Assembly: GCA_964036045.1 (NCBI GenBank)
Contig: OZ038390.1
Location: 38,186,974-38,250,973 of the forward strand
Length of the DNA: 64,000 bases
Reading direction: 5' to 3'
DNA from: Eutreptiella sp. 'Long Island Sound 2002'
Taxonomy: Eukaryota; Euglenozoa; Euglenophyceae; Eutreptiales; Eutreptiaceae
Position numbers and translations under genes: made by a program. The notes below the pieces were generated by a model. That model worked only from the letters and a program-made list of their open reading frames with translations, had not been told where the DNA came from and did not search any database. Of this stretch, positions 9,777 through 21,555 are shown in pieces; position 1 is the first letter of the stretch, and each line of letters starts with the position of its first letter.

Positions 9777-11877
9777 GTTGTTTTGTTGTGTTGTGAAAGC
9801 ACCACCAAAAATTGTCACTTTTCTGTGGTGCTGTGTCGTATCTCACATGTAGAATGCATAGGTGTTCCATGTTGTGCAGCCGACGCGCACCCCAATTTCT
9901 CTTCCCCTCTTCGGGTAATAGTGCACTGTTGTCAAAAAAAGAGGCGGGGGGCGGGGGACAAAGTGAGAAGAAATGCAGGAAAACAATTTGTTCCCTCCAC
10001 CTTGAGCGCCCCCCCCCCCCCTCCACCCTTGTGCAAGCACTGCCGAAATTTGGGATATCATGGGTTTTTTCCAGTTCAGTGATCTTCCTGTACCACTCTT
10101 TGGTTTGGGACAATAATTTCTGAATAGGATCCCCAAAAACCAGCTACATGAGTTCGGTAACACCAGAACCCCCCACATTCCATGCAAGAGCAAGTGGCTC
10201 TCAGCATCCCGCATCAAGTGGTCCAAAATGTAGGGCGTCCTAATATGTGTAAGTGAAAAATGTAAATTGTGACAAAGGAATTGTTAAGTGGTGTAATTTT
10301 CTTAGCCTTAAATGCATGTATTTGCTTTTGCGGTAAGTCGTGTAAATTATATTGAAAAAAATGAAAGAAATGCAACTTTTGCAACACATGCACAATATGT
10401 ACAATTGTTGGTTTCGTATGGCACCCCATAGCAACCTTAACGATGGGACACCGAGTCCACAAACCACCAAGTACCCTATGTGGCCACCAATTAGTTGGGA
10501 TAGTATCACATGGTGTCATTGGCACTAGAAAACAAAATCAGGCTCAAGAAAAGAGTCCTGACACGGACAGGGCCAACATTAGTGTGCCGGCATTGGGAAC
10601 ACAATCAGGCTCAAGAAAAAAGTCCTGCCAGGGCCATGGCCAACAATATAGGCCACCAAGGCACTGAAATGGGGCCAATATAATAGCATGCTTATACGCT
10701 CCACCATTGGTACACCAAATAGGCAGAGGAAAATATAGAGAAGCGAAAAGGCTACACAACATGCACCCGCTACAAGTAGTTGCAGAATGCACACTTGTAG
10801 ATGAGGTTAGCTTTTGTGTCGCTGGACTTGGGCTTTGCACCAAGATTGGTGTTCAGCGACAAGCCACCCGCAACTCAACTACCAGTTGCTTGGCTAGCTC
10901 ATTGATGAACTGCTCGTCACGCTCCAACGGGCGATTTCCATTTTTGAGGTAGCCATGTGGCACCTTACGCCACTCTCTATGGATGAGGACCTTGGGACGG
11001 CTGTCCTCCTATGTGGCAAGAGTGGCCATGGAAGGTTGCGCCTTGGCCTCCAGGCCTTCCACACTTTGCTCGGAGGCTTGCCTTTGAGTGGGGTGGGGGT
11101 GGCGTGAACACTCTCCTCGATCCCCGAAAGTGCACCTTCAACCTGGGTGCTAGGCAAGGGGGGAACTCAAGAGGGCAAGGCACCTCAGTCACACCCTCCA
11201 AATCATCACCAGGTGGTTCAATGACCCGCACCGCGTCATAAGCATTAACAATGCTCAACACATAGTCGACAAAACCTAGACCCATTGGGGTGAGGGGAAC
11301 ATCTGAAAAAAGAACCCCAATGATTCACCACCAGGTTTGTGATGTGCAAGCTCTGAAAACCACAAGACCAACCGTCCTTTTGGAATCCCAAGGCCCGGTG
11401 CTTGGTGGTTAAGCAAAGCTTTTTGAGCGCCGCTAAGAAAGGACAGTTCAAATGAATGGAGCTCAAGGGTTCTCAAACCCAAATAATGAAACGCACCAAC
11501 CACACACGACAATCGAAGGCACACACATTCCAATGCAACCATTCTTTGTCAAAAGTCTGGTGACGGAACCAAGCCATCTTGTTTAGTGTGGGCGAGGAGG
11601 GCGGCTTGTTTAAATTCTAGACCCCAACCGGAAACTTTTGGGGGTCTGGAAGGGGGGGGGGGGGGGTGTAGGTGGGTCAGCCAGTCAGCCGCCAGGGTCC
11701 CTAGAGGGGGGTCAGTGGGTACCCCAACATACATACCTCAACATGATCCCCATGACACGGTGATCATTTTTAACATACACAAATGGGTGAAAAAAAATTT
11801 CAGAAAAATTGTTCATTAGCTCAGGCTCCCATCAGCCAAAGTAAGACCCAGAGGTCAGGTCAGGGGTCGTTTTCCCT
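9777..11877. other. Unit A tail without clear gene
   Basis: This is unique to unit A because unit B is truncated before it. It contains a C run near 10007-10022, an AT-rich stretch at 10220-10420, a short direct repeat (CAGGCTCAAGAAAA) at about 10539 and 10607, and a G run near 11650. At 11718-11790 there is a diverged copy of sequence from GDH intron 2. Short open frames on both strands show no recognisable domains. Confidence 0.6.
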
Positions 11878-12134
11878 GTGGTAGAGCTCTTGGTTCAACC
11901 AACACAAGATATCCTTGTCCATCAATCAATCTCCCACCCCCAAACAGGTTGTTTCGCTCGGGATGGCACCTCGAGTACGCCTTTTAGAAGTGGGAGAGTC
12001 AGCAGGGGGCACACTTGGCAAAGCCTTGTTTCCCTTCACCTTCTGCAATGGCACAGCGGATGTAAGAATTACACAGGCAGTGCAATCTTTTACCGGTAGC
12101 CATGCAAGGGAGATTGTCATGACAACAGCATACC

Positions 12135-12443
12135 ATGAAGAGCTCTTTTATATATGGTTCTGTGGCAGCCTGCCACCATTTGTGTGTGGCCAATGTCACA
12201 AGGCTCTGTAGTGGAGGGTGTGCCTTTCGCTTGCCCACTTTGGTGTGTCCAGTTTGTGGTAGGGCCCACCCTAACATGGACAAGTGGTGGTTTCAAAAGT
12301 GGTGTCAAGACGTAGACGTTGAGGAGGCTGTGACCACCAACCTCCCAAAGCAACCTGTGTCTACTGACAAGGAGTTGGACCTCTTTTCTAATGCTCTTTT
12401 GGCCTCTCCCCCAGGTAAGGATGCGAGGAACAAAGAGGTTTAG
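12135..12443 (+). CDS. Possible Cys-rich (zinc-finger-like) protein, unit B
   Basis: An open frame of 102 codons contains paired cysteines (CHHLC, CPVCGRAHP) followed by an acidic stretch. The sequence PPG|GTAAGG near its end is a good splice donor, so it may be an exon. The same frame continues past a TAG into another acidic segment with a similar DLF motif. In unit A the frame is interrupted. Both strands are fairly open here and a minus-strand Cys-rich frame also exists, so the strand is not certain. No family recognised. Confidence 0.3.
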   Translation: MKSSFIYGSVAACHHLCVANVTRLCSGGCAFRLPTLVCPVCGRAHPNMDKWWFQKWCQDVDVEEAVTTNLPKQPVSTDKELDLFSNALLASPPGKDARNKEV

Positions 12444-14862
12444 TCATCTGATTCGGAGGTGGACCTCTTTGCGCCTCCTCCTACTCTGGGGGGGGCGGGG
12501 GGGGGGGGGTTACAGGGCATTGTTCCCGTCCCTTCTTGTTCTTCTCCCTGCACTCATGCACAACAACCAAATACTCCTCATCGATGTGTCATCTCATTCT
12601 CCCTGCGCTCCTGCACAAATGCACCCTGCACAAAGCACCAACACCTTTTTGCATTTTGATACCTCTTACAAACTGCAGCACAACACAAAACAAAAAAAAC
12701 AACAACATCATCAACGTACTGCTCTGACTGTGATACTGGTTGCCAACCACAGATAAAAGCGCCAATGGCTGGGGTACATTGACAATCAGAAAACAATCCT
12801 CGTAGCTATAGGCCTCACACAAGATCACAACGTCAAAACATATGATTGAGCTGGTCAGATTCATCTGAATGGATCCAGCAGATTTGACCCGACCAACATC
12901 AAGCTGATGTACAGAGAGCTTGCGCAGGCACCTCAGCTCCGGAAAGAATACGTTGGCATGAGAAGAGCATTGCAATGGTTGTATTCACAGACGAGAGGAA
13001 AAAACGTGCGTGAAACACATGTGTAAAGCAAAACAAAGACACATAGAAAGCACAGCATTCTGGAAAAACATGTGCCTGAGCATGGGATGCAGCACACCCT
13101 ACGTTCTGATCTCCAATAGAACCAGAAAAAATGGGCACAGCGCCAACAACAAGCAAACGAATTTTTTTATGTGAGCAGCCAAGGAAAAAACAAAATAGGT
13201 GATGACAGAGAAGATGTGCAGCAGAATTCTGAAATCTGGGGAAAATACTGCCCCAGTCGAGGGCATGGAAGAAACTGCATTGCATCTGGCAGTACAAGGG
13301 CATGGTCGCCATGGGCAAGAGTGGGTGCTTCAAAGTGAAATGACCCCTTCCCGCACACGCCACCAAAATGAAACATGTGATTTTGTGTGTGCCAAACACA
13401 GTGCAGAGCGACTATTGGGGTGTCCCCGTGCCGTTGAAAGCAGGAGACCTTCGAGAGCAACCCCTAAGCCAGCCCCCACCCGAAAATCCAGCTTCCACAA
13501 AGCAGTCTGGAGATTAGCAATCAAACCACATCTCATGGACCCCCCCTGGGAATTAGCAACAAAGGCAGGTGGTCCACGAGAATGGGGGATGGGGCACCAT
13601 CTTCTACCAAGACAAGGTATAGCGTGGGGAGTGGCCTGATAGACGAATCACAAAACAACAACACAATCCAGATTACTTCCAACATGAGAGACCAGAATCT
13701 CACCAGCCGCTGTAAACCCCCAGAATTATCTACAGGTGGGGGGGGGGGGGGGAGGGGGGCGGATTCAAATCCATCACGTGGCCCCGTGTTGCTGGAGAGG
13801 TAGGCAAAAACTACAGCAAGACCATTGGCCCGCAACTTGCTTTTGCAACCTTCAGCAGGATTGCTAACTACCAAATGGTGGCGGCCGGATTGTAATATTC
13901 CTGAAAAGAGAGAACTTGATAAAACTCATGCAAATCGGGTAAAACATATTATGCAGCTTGGAGCCGACAGAGACAGAGAAACAACGAGGCAGAGAACGTC
14001 GCGGGGAACCGGAAACACGCCAGAAACCACGCATCACTGCCTGCGCTTTGACACACAACTCGAAGCGCCATACGTATTGACAAAGAGCTATGAAACTTCC
14101 AAACAGCCAAGACTGGGAAAGCTGTACCAAGCTAAGGGATGATTGAAGGCGGAACACGCGCGTGGAAGCGTCGCCTTAGGGCGTTACTGCTGCCACCACG
14201 TCCCGTTACAAGGGGTGACGCTTGCAGGAGAGGTTGCGCAATGTCTGTGAACAATTTCCCTCGCTTTCCCTCAAGTATAGCCTGTGGCGGTGTCTGGACA
14301 CAACTGGGCAAATTGCTGACAATGAAAGGCGGGCAACTACAATGTAAACATCGTACAGCGTGTCCGCGTCAAATGGGGAAGTCGGAAAACTGTGCAGCAC
14401 GGATGTGCCCAACACACAGCACAAACCCCTTGGCACACCCTCTGGTGGGGAGAGGGGAGTGGGGGGGGTGATGGTTGGGTAGCCTTCATCAAAGGTGCAG
14501 CATGTGCGTCATGCTTTGACCAGGAGTGGGTGATGCTCCTGATGCGCCCGATGGGGAATGCTATGGTTTGGGGGCGCCTTTGGTCCGCCCAGTCCGTGGG
14601 TCCGGAGTGGGGGAGCAAAGGGTGCAAAAGAAGCAGTGGGGGCTTGGGGCCATACCCCCTCCCAAGGGGAGGGGCTGCTGCAAACTGGCCTCCACTGCTT
14701 AAGAAATGACAGGGTGCCAAGGGGTTGTTTGCGGCTGCGATGGGTCGGCCTACGGTGCCGTTGGATGGGGCCGCGGCTGAAAACAACCCGGCATCTGTAC
14801 AACACGGAGCAAGCCCTGGACTGCAGGTCCCTTAGTCCCTGGACATCCTGCATCCCGGCTGC

Positions 14863-17800
14863 CTACTCAGCATCTCCCTTCGGGCCCTCCTGCTTCGGGC
14901 TTTCCTGCAGCCCGCGCAGAAACTTGTGGAAGGCAAACTCCGTGGCACTGTAGCCGCACTCGTAGACATAAGTGGCAGAGAGCCATGCGGCAATGCTGGC
15001 GTGCATGTAATTGTTGGGCAGGTGTTCCATGATGTGCTCCACTCCGTAGTGCTCAACCAGCAGCGGGGGCATGCACTTCCTCAGCACCGTGCAGATCAGG
15101 TCCTTGTCCGCCGAATCCACAATCTCGGTGGCGATGGTGTCGCACAACCCATTGATCTTCTGGCTGAGCTGCTCGGTTGTGTCGGTGTTGTGCACTCCAG
15201 TCCCGCCGCACTTCACGTTCCACATGCACTTGAACTCCATACTGGCCTTCTCGGCAATCACCGACTGGATGTGCTGCACATACTGCTTGTAGAACTCTGG
15301 AGCAGGCGCGCCATCCGGGATGCTCATCAACCTGTCATGATCCTCCACTGGCATCACCAGCGCAGCTAGCACCTGCAATCAAGAGAGAAACGGGAGCGGG
15401 GGGGGGGGGGGGGTGGGACGGAGGGACGGACGGAGAGAGAAACAGACACCGGAGCATACCACCAGTGTGACTATTGGGGTGAGGTGCTGCGCTGCAGTGT
15501 TGCCGTGATTGCCGTGATTGGGGGGGGGGGGGGGTCCTCCCCGCTTTGTTGACGATTTACGGTTACGAAGTACAGGGCCCTGGTGAAGGTGCAGGGTACC
15601 CCAACATACACACCTGAAAATGATTCCCATGACGTGCTGATCAATTTGAGGGATATATCATAAGGTAAATTTTTCAAAATTCGTCTGTCCGGGCCAATGC
15701 GTGTGCCAATTCCCCAGCCATCGCCAGTTCTCAAACTGCCCTTGTATAAAGGCTCCTGTGGGCATTGTATACACCGTCAATTTGCCCCCCACCAATCCCC
15801 ACCCTCACCAAAACAGTAACGGCAATCTTATCCATTGCTGGTACAACTTGTCAAGAGGAGGGGGCTCCAAAGCATGACCATTTGTCCTTTGTAATCAAAA
15901 CACAGTGGCAAATTCCCGTGCGGTGTGGGGGGTTGGTGACACCAACTTAAAAGAGGGAGTGATCGAGTGAAAACAAATGGCAACCACTGGACGAATCCAG
16001 CATCAACAGCGAAGAAGAACAAGGCAATGCACCCCCACAAGCTGAATTGGGTGCCTATTTTGTCTCCAAATTCAGACCCGGCCGAACCTCAACAATCATG
16101 GGGCTGGGGCCCTCCACTGCGTCACGTGCACACAGGCATCAACACACCTCCAGCGAGGACGACGTGACCCCTCCCTTATTCGTGCTCGCGTCCTTCAGCA
16201 CATGCACCCCCGCATCCTCCAACACCCGCCGGGCGGGGTCGGTCAGGAAGAGGTTTGCGCCTTCAATCACCGCCTGGAACTTCGGGTGCCCATTCACCAG
16301 CAGCTGCTGCACGTTGTCGGCCGTGACCGCCTTCGGCCGGCCCCCGCATGGCACGAACAGGTCCGCGACGGCGTACTTGGAGAGGTGGAACGTGTCCCGG
16401 AACACGTCCCCGCGCGGCACGAGGGTGCCGTCCGGCAGGGTCACGTTGACGTCCGAGACCTTGACCACGAAGCCCCCGGGGGACAGTTTCGCGCAGTTGA
16501 AGTTCTCAATCATGACCCGGCGATCCGCGAGGTCCATGAGCTCCGCGCGGTCCAGCCCCTCGGGGTCGTACGCCACCCCGGACCCGTCAACGATGCCGAG
16601 GGTGCGGTCTTTGCTGATCTTGATCTCGTTGCAGCCCAGGTCGCCATCAGGCCCCCCGGTCTGGATCTTGGTCATGTCCTCCTCGCGCTTGCCCAGCGCC
16701 TTCAGCAGCTCGAGCTTGAACGTGTGCACGCTGAGCGTGGTCATGCCGTACGTGTCGTGCGGGATCCCGCCCAGGGAGGGGGGCTTCCCTGTCGTCAGGC
16801 TCTTCCACAGCGGGTACCCGCGCTTGCGGGCGTGCAGCGCCCCAAGGGCCATGAGGTCCGCCGTGTTCTCATCCGGGCCTAAGAAGAGGATGTCAGGGCG
16901 AGGGCAGTGGATGCCCACCTTCTCCGGGAGCATGCAGTCCAGCAGCGCGTCGACGTAGCTCATGAAGCTCTCCTTGGCCGTGCCCTGGGCGTCAGCATCC
17001 AACAGGATCGTCCCCTTGGAGCCGCCCTCGGGGATGTCCTTGTTCTTGCGCTGCTGCGTGAACGCCAGGTTGTAGTTCTCCTCGAACAGGGTCGCGGCAT
17101 TGCGCCGGTGCGTGGCCCGGCTCGCTGACTTGATGACACGGATCCCGCCGCGTGCCACGTCGCGAAAGCGGACGTGGAACCCGTAGAAGGTGCGGCCCAC
17201 CACCAGGTACACCGTGTGGGGGGCCTCCGGGAACACAGCACTCGACACCGTGGGCAAGAAGCTGGCGTCCAGGCAGAAGGCGAGACTGCGGGGAGTGCCT
17301 CCCTGGCGGAAGAAGTTCGTGGCCCGGATGTGACTGTTGAACGTCAGCATGGCTCGCAGCACCTTCGCGTCGGTCTCGTCGCGGATCATCTCCAGCTGCT
17401 TCGCCAAATCTTCGTTCAAGAACCGTTGGCGCTCCCCAAGCGCGATCTGCTTGAAGTCCGAGTACAGCCGCTGACAGAAGCCCAGGTGCCGCTGCACCAC
17501 TTCCAACACGCGCTCCTCCGTCATCAAGTCCTGAATGGCCTGCAAATAGAGCCGGTCGAGCGCCTCTTTCTTGGACGGATCCGCAGCCAACGCAGAGGCC
17601 AAATCCAAGTACTCCGGGGTGTCCTTCTCCACGAAATGGAACGCAAACTTCGCTGCACATCCGAAATAGATCAGCGCGTCGCTGGAGATCGCGTTCTCAA
17701 GGAACAAATGCGTGAGGGGCGACTGCTTCATGTGCGGCACCAATTGCAGTGCCCGCAGGCAGTCCGCCAGCTGCTGTTGTGGCAGGTTCTCGAAGTAGAA

Positions 17801-19383
17801 ATGGTAGCAAGTGACGCCGTTCTGGAAGGTCTCTACATGCTTCTCCCGGGCTTGGACACCGAAATGCTGAAGCACCTGCGAGAACTGCTGCAAATAGGTG
17901 GGCTTCTTTTGCCGGATGGCAAACTGAATCTGCACAGAAAAAACAGGCGACGGACTAGTTACTTAAGAGCCAGCATCGGTTGAAAAGAAACAAACACTGG
18001 ACAACGCCAGCATCCACAGCAAACATGAATGAAGCAATGAAACCCACAATCTGAATTGGGCGTGGTTGAACCGTTGGGCCTCGACAACAATGGGGTTGGG
18101 AGGGCGGGGCATGATCCATAAAGGTGAAAAGTAATGCTGTGTGATGCACTTGTTCAAGCTCCGTGGAGAAAACCCCTCCGTTTGTTTCACGTGTGTTCGT
18201 GCAAACAACGAAACTTGAAAAAAAAAATGCCCTACCACAAGAGGCTCAACCAACCCAGACCCAAGACCCTGGCACACGGTTCGCATCAACACACGACACT
18301 ACACACCAGCCACTTTTCCCAGCCTCTACTGGTGTTCCGTGCGTCTTTCGCAGTCAGGGGCATGACACCAGCCCAGCTGCTGCTGGTGGACTGCGTCACG
18401 TTTTGAAGAAGCTGTTGGTACCGCCTTTGGCAAATGGGATGTTTTTCTCGGAGGAAGGCTTCTGTCGCCACCAGCTCAATGTTGTCCACCTCCTCCGACA
18501 CTTCGTGCTGCTGAAAGGGGCTGGTCTCGCAGATGTAGATCGCCAGTTTGTCCTTTTTGCCCTTGAAAGCGGGCGCTGTGCTGACCACGTAGTGCAGACT
18601 GTACGCATTGGCATCCGAAACGGCATTCACCCAGTCAGTGATGAGCTGCTCCGTTTGATGGAACGGCTCCTGGTTCTCTCCAACAGTGCACAGGTAAAAC
18701 GCCGTGTGCTCCGACTCCATATGAAACTGGATAGTGTAAGCACCCGTCGTTTGCCCCACCTTCTTGCTGGCGATGTAGCAATGCACGTGCCGCGCGATTT
18801 GCGAAGGGGGGTAGTGTTCAAAGTACCATCCGTCCAGTCCAAGTTCGTTGAAGAAGTATTCCACTTCACTGTAGAGGTCCGCAAAAGCCCAGACGCCCTG
18901 CTTCAGAATCAGAGTCAACACTTTGTCCATCAGGTGTCCTTTGTCACACTTGACGCCCTCTTGCCAGGACTTGCACTGCACCTCGAAATCAATGCCCTGG
19001 AGGTAATCCTTCACCTCTTCATGGCCGCCCCGCAGCGCGTCGTGGATTGGCAGGCCCCCAAAGCGGTCCCGTCGGAGGGTGCACCCCGCTTCCTCTACGA
19101 GGAACTGAACGATGGGAAGGTTCCCGTAGGCAGCCGCCAGGTGTAAAGCGGTGCGACCATCGTAGTCGCCGACGTCCAAGTCCTCGCCTTGCTCTTGGCG
19201 TCGCTTTAACCCATCCAAATCCCCTTGGGCCGCTTGCTGGCAGATCTCCAACGCAGAGGTGGAAGTGCCTTCCAACACGGCGTTTTGCAAAGTTTGGGGC
19301 AGATGGAGCCTGACAAAGGGTACGGTAAGGGGCAAAGAAGGCGCAAAGGAGGGCTGGTAAAAGGGGCGAGGGAGGGGCAGGAT
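14863..19383 (-). CDS. NAD-specific glutamate dehydrogenase with ankyrin repeats, copy B (5' end altered)
   Basis: Second copy of the ankyrin/NAD-GDH gene. Exon 3 is 14863-15372, exon 2 is 16148-17929, and exon 1 runs from 18307 to the homology break near 19368. Residues are identical to copy A over the shared exons; the differences I noticed are synonymous, for example near 16255, 16298, 16414 and 16945. The copy A start codon is absent: the frame runs back to a TAG at 19384-19386 without an ATG upstream of the ankyrin repeats. It may use an upstream exon through a pyrimidine-rich acceptor such as TTTTACCAG or CCCTTTGTCAG. Otherwise it is a 5'-truncated copy. Confidence 0.85.
15373..16147 (-). 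other. Intron 2 of NAD-GDH copy B
   Basis: It has the same splice sites as copy A. It is about 27 bp longer, mainly through longer G runs near 15400 and 15521 and a duplicated GATTGCCGT-type word near 15510. It keeps the coding-like repeat segment at about 15967-16117. Confidence 0.88.
17930..18306 (-). other. Intron 1 of NAD-GDH copy B
   Basis: It is one base shorter than in copy A (an A lost near 17993). The acceptor and preferred donor are unchanged. Confidence 0.7.
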
Positions 19384-19756
19384 CTAATGGAAGTGAAAGT
19401 TGGTATGCAGACACAAACAATGGTACCATTTTGGTCCGGAGGAACCAACCTGTTGGTCTGTTGGCGAAGGCAGAATTCCAAAAATGGCAGCAAACAGGAC
19501 AGAAAGCTGCTGAGACAAATAAAAATGCAAACAAAAGGTGGGAGAGCCCATTAAGAGAATGCACCCACCACAGATGAGGTCTGCACCAAAAGAGTCAAAG
19601 AGTCAGCAAAAGGCGATTTTTGGCCATTTTTGACCGTTTTTGGACACCCATGCCCGGCTGCAAGCCTTTACTTTCTCGCTGACACTTTGTGAGGACACAA
19701 ATGCTCTTCAATGACAATAAACCATTGGGGGCGCACCAACACAGGCTTGTCTCAGG
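19368..19756. other. 5' flank segment specific to copy B
   Basis: About 390 bp occupy the place of the 128-bp copy A segment. It contains AAAAATGG-type words and T-rich stretches but no in-frame start for the dehydrogenase. Homology with copy A resumes at CATTCAGATCAGGCAGC. A further ~170 bp at 19806-19978 is absent from copy A. Confidence 0.7.
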
Positions 19757-20854
19757 CTCCATTCAGATCAGGCAGCAGTGCAGATCAGGGGACATCAGTG
19801 TGTCTTGATCCAAGGACACTTGCTCTGACCCTTCAGCCGTTGTCACTCATTTTTCAACAATTCACTGCTGTCCGTAGCCCTCCATCAGCAGTCGGTTACA
19901 ATGTCATGTCACTTACTTTCCAACAGCCAACTTGTCCTGCAACTGCCGTTACTTTGAGCTGTCCATTGGTTCCGCTGTAAATTGTCTTCTACTTCTGTCG
20001 TTGATCACTGGGCGGGGATGGGGGCTTGGGTGCAGGTGTCCTCAATTTGCCACTCATTAGGCAACTCCAACAATCGCCACCTCTTTGAGACAGTGCTGCC
20101 TGACAGCCAAACGTGCTCGGTTATCGATGCTGCACCGAACGCACGGTGTCACCACCACAATATGCTTGTACGTGCATGACAGGGTGCGGTGTGCACCTGA
20201 TTTCGTCTGCAACCATTGGATTTGATTGTTGCAACAGTATATGTTGTGTCGTGGGACGCAATAATACTCCTCGGCGAGCAAGCCGAGCTGCACGACGAGC
20301 CGTCGCCATCCGAGCAGAAAGAAGGTGGCGTTGCATGGTGTGGTGTACAAAATCTGAACAAACACGGGCCGAGGGGCGGTCGGAAGGCATGATGCACACG
20401 AAATCAAGAACGACGGGTTCAAATCATCTGGGGCCTGCCCAACGCTTCAGAGCGGGGGACAAAATGAGATGTGGCCCACAAGGGGGCCTGGTGGCTACAT
20501 AACCCCTGCCATCTGGGAGGTTCCCAACGCTTCAGAGCCGGGGATAAAATCACAAGAGTCTCAGAAGTGGGCCTGGGGGCTACATAACCCCTACCGTCTG
20601 GGGGGTCCCCAACATCCAGAGCGAGGCACAAAATCATATGTGGCCCACTACAGCACATGGTGGCTACACAACCCCCGCCATCTGGAGGGTTCCCAACGCT
20701 TTAGAAAAGGGGACAAATCAGAAGTGCCCCACAAATGGGGTGGATGTCTATATGAACCCTGTCATCTCAGGGGATGCCCAACACTTACACTTGGGGGACA
20801 AAGTCAGATGTCGCCCACAAGTAGGCATGGTGGCTACATAACCCTTGCCATCTA

Positions 20855-20935
20855 GGTCGCATTCGAGGTTTTCAAACGCTCCCCTGAGCCCCTCAAAGCT
20901 GAGATCATAGCCACTACAGTGTTCAAATGTGGCCC
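20855..20935. repeat. Higher-order spacer, partial copy 1
   Basis: This is a shortened copy of the spacer beginning GGTCGCATTCGAGG and followed by TTTTCAAACGCTCCCC. It ends after about 80 bp, where monomers resume. Confidence 0.8.
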
Positions 20936-21400
20936 ACAAAGGGGCCTAGTGGCTACATAACCCCTACCATCTGGGAGGTTCCCACCGCTTCAGAGCGGGG
21001 GGTAAAATGAGATGTGGCCCACAAGGGGGCCTGGTGGCTACATAACCCTGCCTTGTGGGGGGTCCCCAACGCTTCAAAGCAGGGGAACAAAATCAGCAGT
21101 GGATCACAACTCGGCCTGGTGGCTACATAACCCCTGCCTTGTGGGGGGTCCCCAACGCTTCAAAGCAGGGGAACAAAATCAGCAGTGGATCACAACTCGG
21201 CCTGGTGGCTACATAACCCCTGCCATCTGGAGGGTTCCCAACGCTTTAGAAAAGGGGACAAAATCAGAAGTGCCCCACAAATGGGCCGGCCGTCTATATA
21301 AACCCTGCCAACTCGGGGGATGCCCAACACTTACACTTGAGGGACAAAATCAGATGTCGCCCACAAATGCGCATGGTGGCTACATAACCCTTGCCATCTA

Positions 21401-21555
21401 GGTCTCATTCGAGGTTTTCAAACGCTCCCCTGAGCCCCTCAAAGCTGGGATCATAGCCATTGCAGTGTTCAGGAGATTCTTGGAGTTCAGTATGTACAGT
21501 CAGAGGTGCATAAGTGGTGGCTTTGTGGCGGCCTGCTCTGCCTGCTCAGCCATCT
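21401..21555. repeat. Higher-order spacer, copy 2
   Basis: A segment of about 155 bp, unrelated to the 85-bp monomer, begins GGTCTCATTCGAGG and ends near CTGCTCAGCCATCTAGG. Full copies recur at about 23952, 25052 and 26052. Confidence 0.88.

Larger units (their letters stand above)
1614..11877. repeat. Tandem segmental duplication, unit A (10.26 kb)
   Basis: Sequence from GTGGTAGAGCTC at 1614 reappears at 11878 and stays nearly identical over most of the unit. The offset is 10,264 bp at the left end and about 10,227 bp over the dehydrogenase because of small indels, mostly in G runs. Unit A includes the unique tail 9777-11877, where homology to unit B ends. Copy A has an approximately 50-bp internal repeat near 1750-1840 that is single in copy B. 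This is a recent head-to-tail duplication. Confidence 0.93.
11878..20422. repeat. Tandem segmental duplication, unit B (partial, 8.5 kb)
   Basis: This is the second copy of the unit starting at 1614. It begins exactly where unit A ends, so the duplication is direct and adjacent. Homology stops near 20422, and the 85-bp satellite starts immediately afterwards, so the right part of the unit has been replaced or cut by satellite. Differences from unit A are mainly G-run lengths, scattered substitutions and the altered 5' flank of the dehydrogenase gene. Confidence 0.93.

Noticed and set aside
1614-20422. Assembly error (one unit collapsed or doubled) as the sole explanation of the duplication
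   Set aside because: The units carry many distinct substitutions, indels and different 5' flanks, so they are real different sequences. Whether they are alleles or tandem loci still needs long reads.
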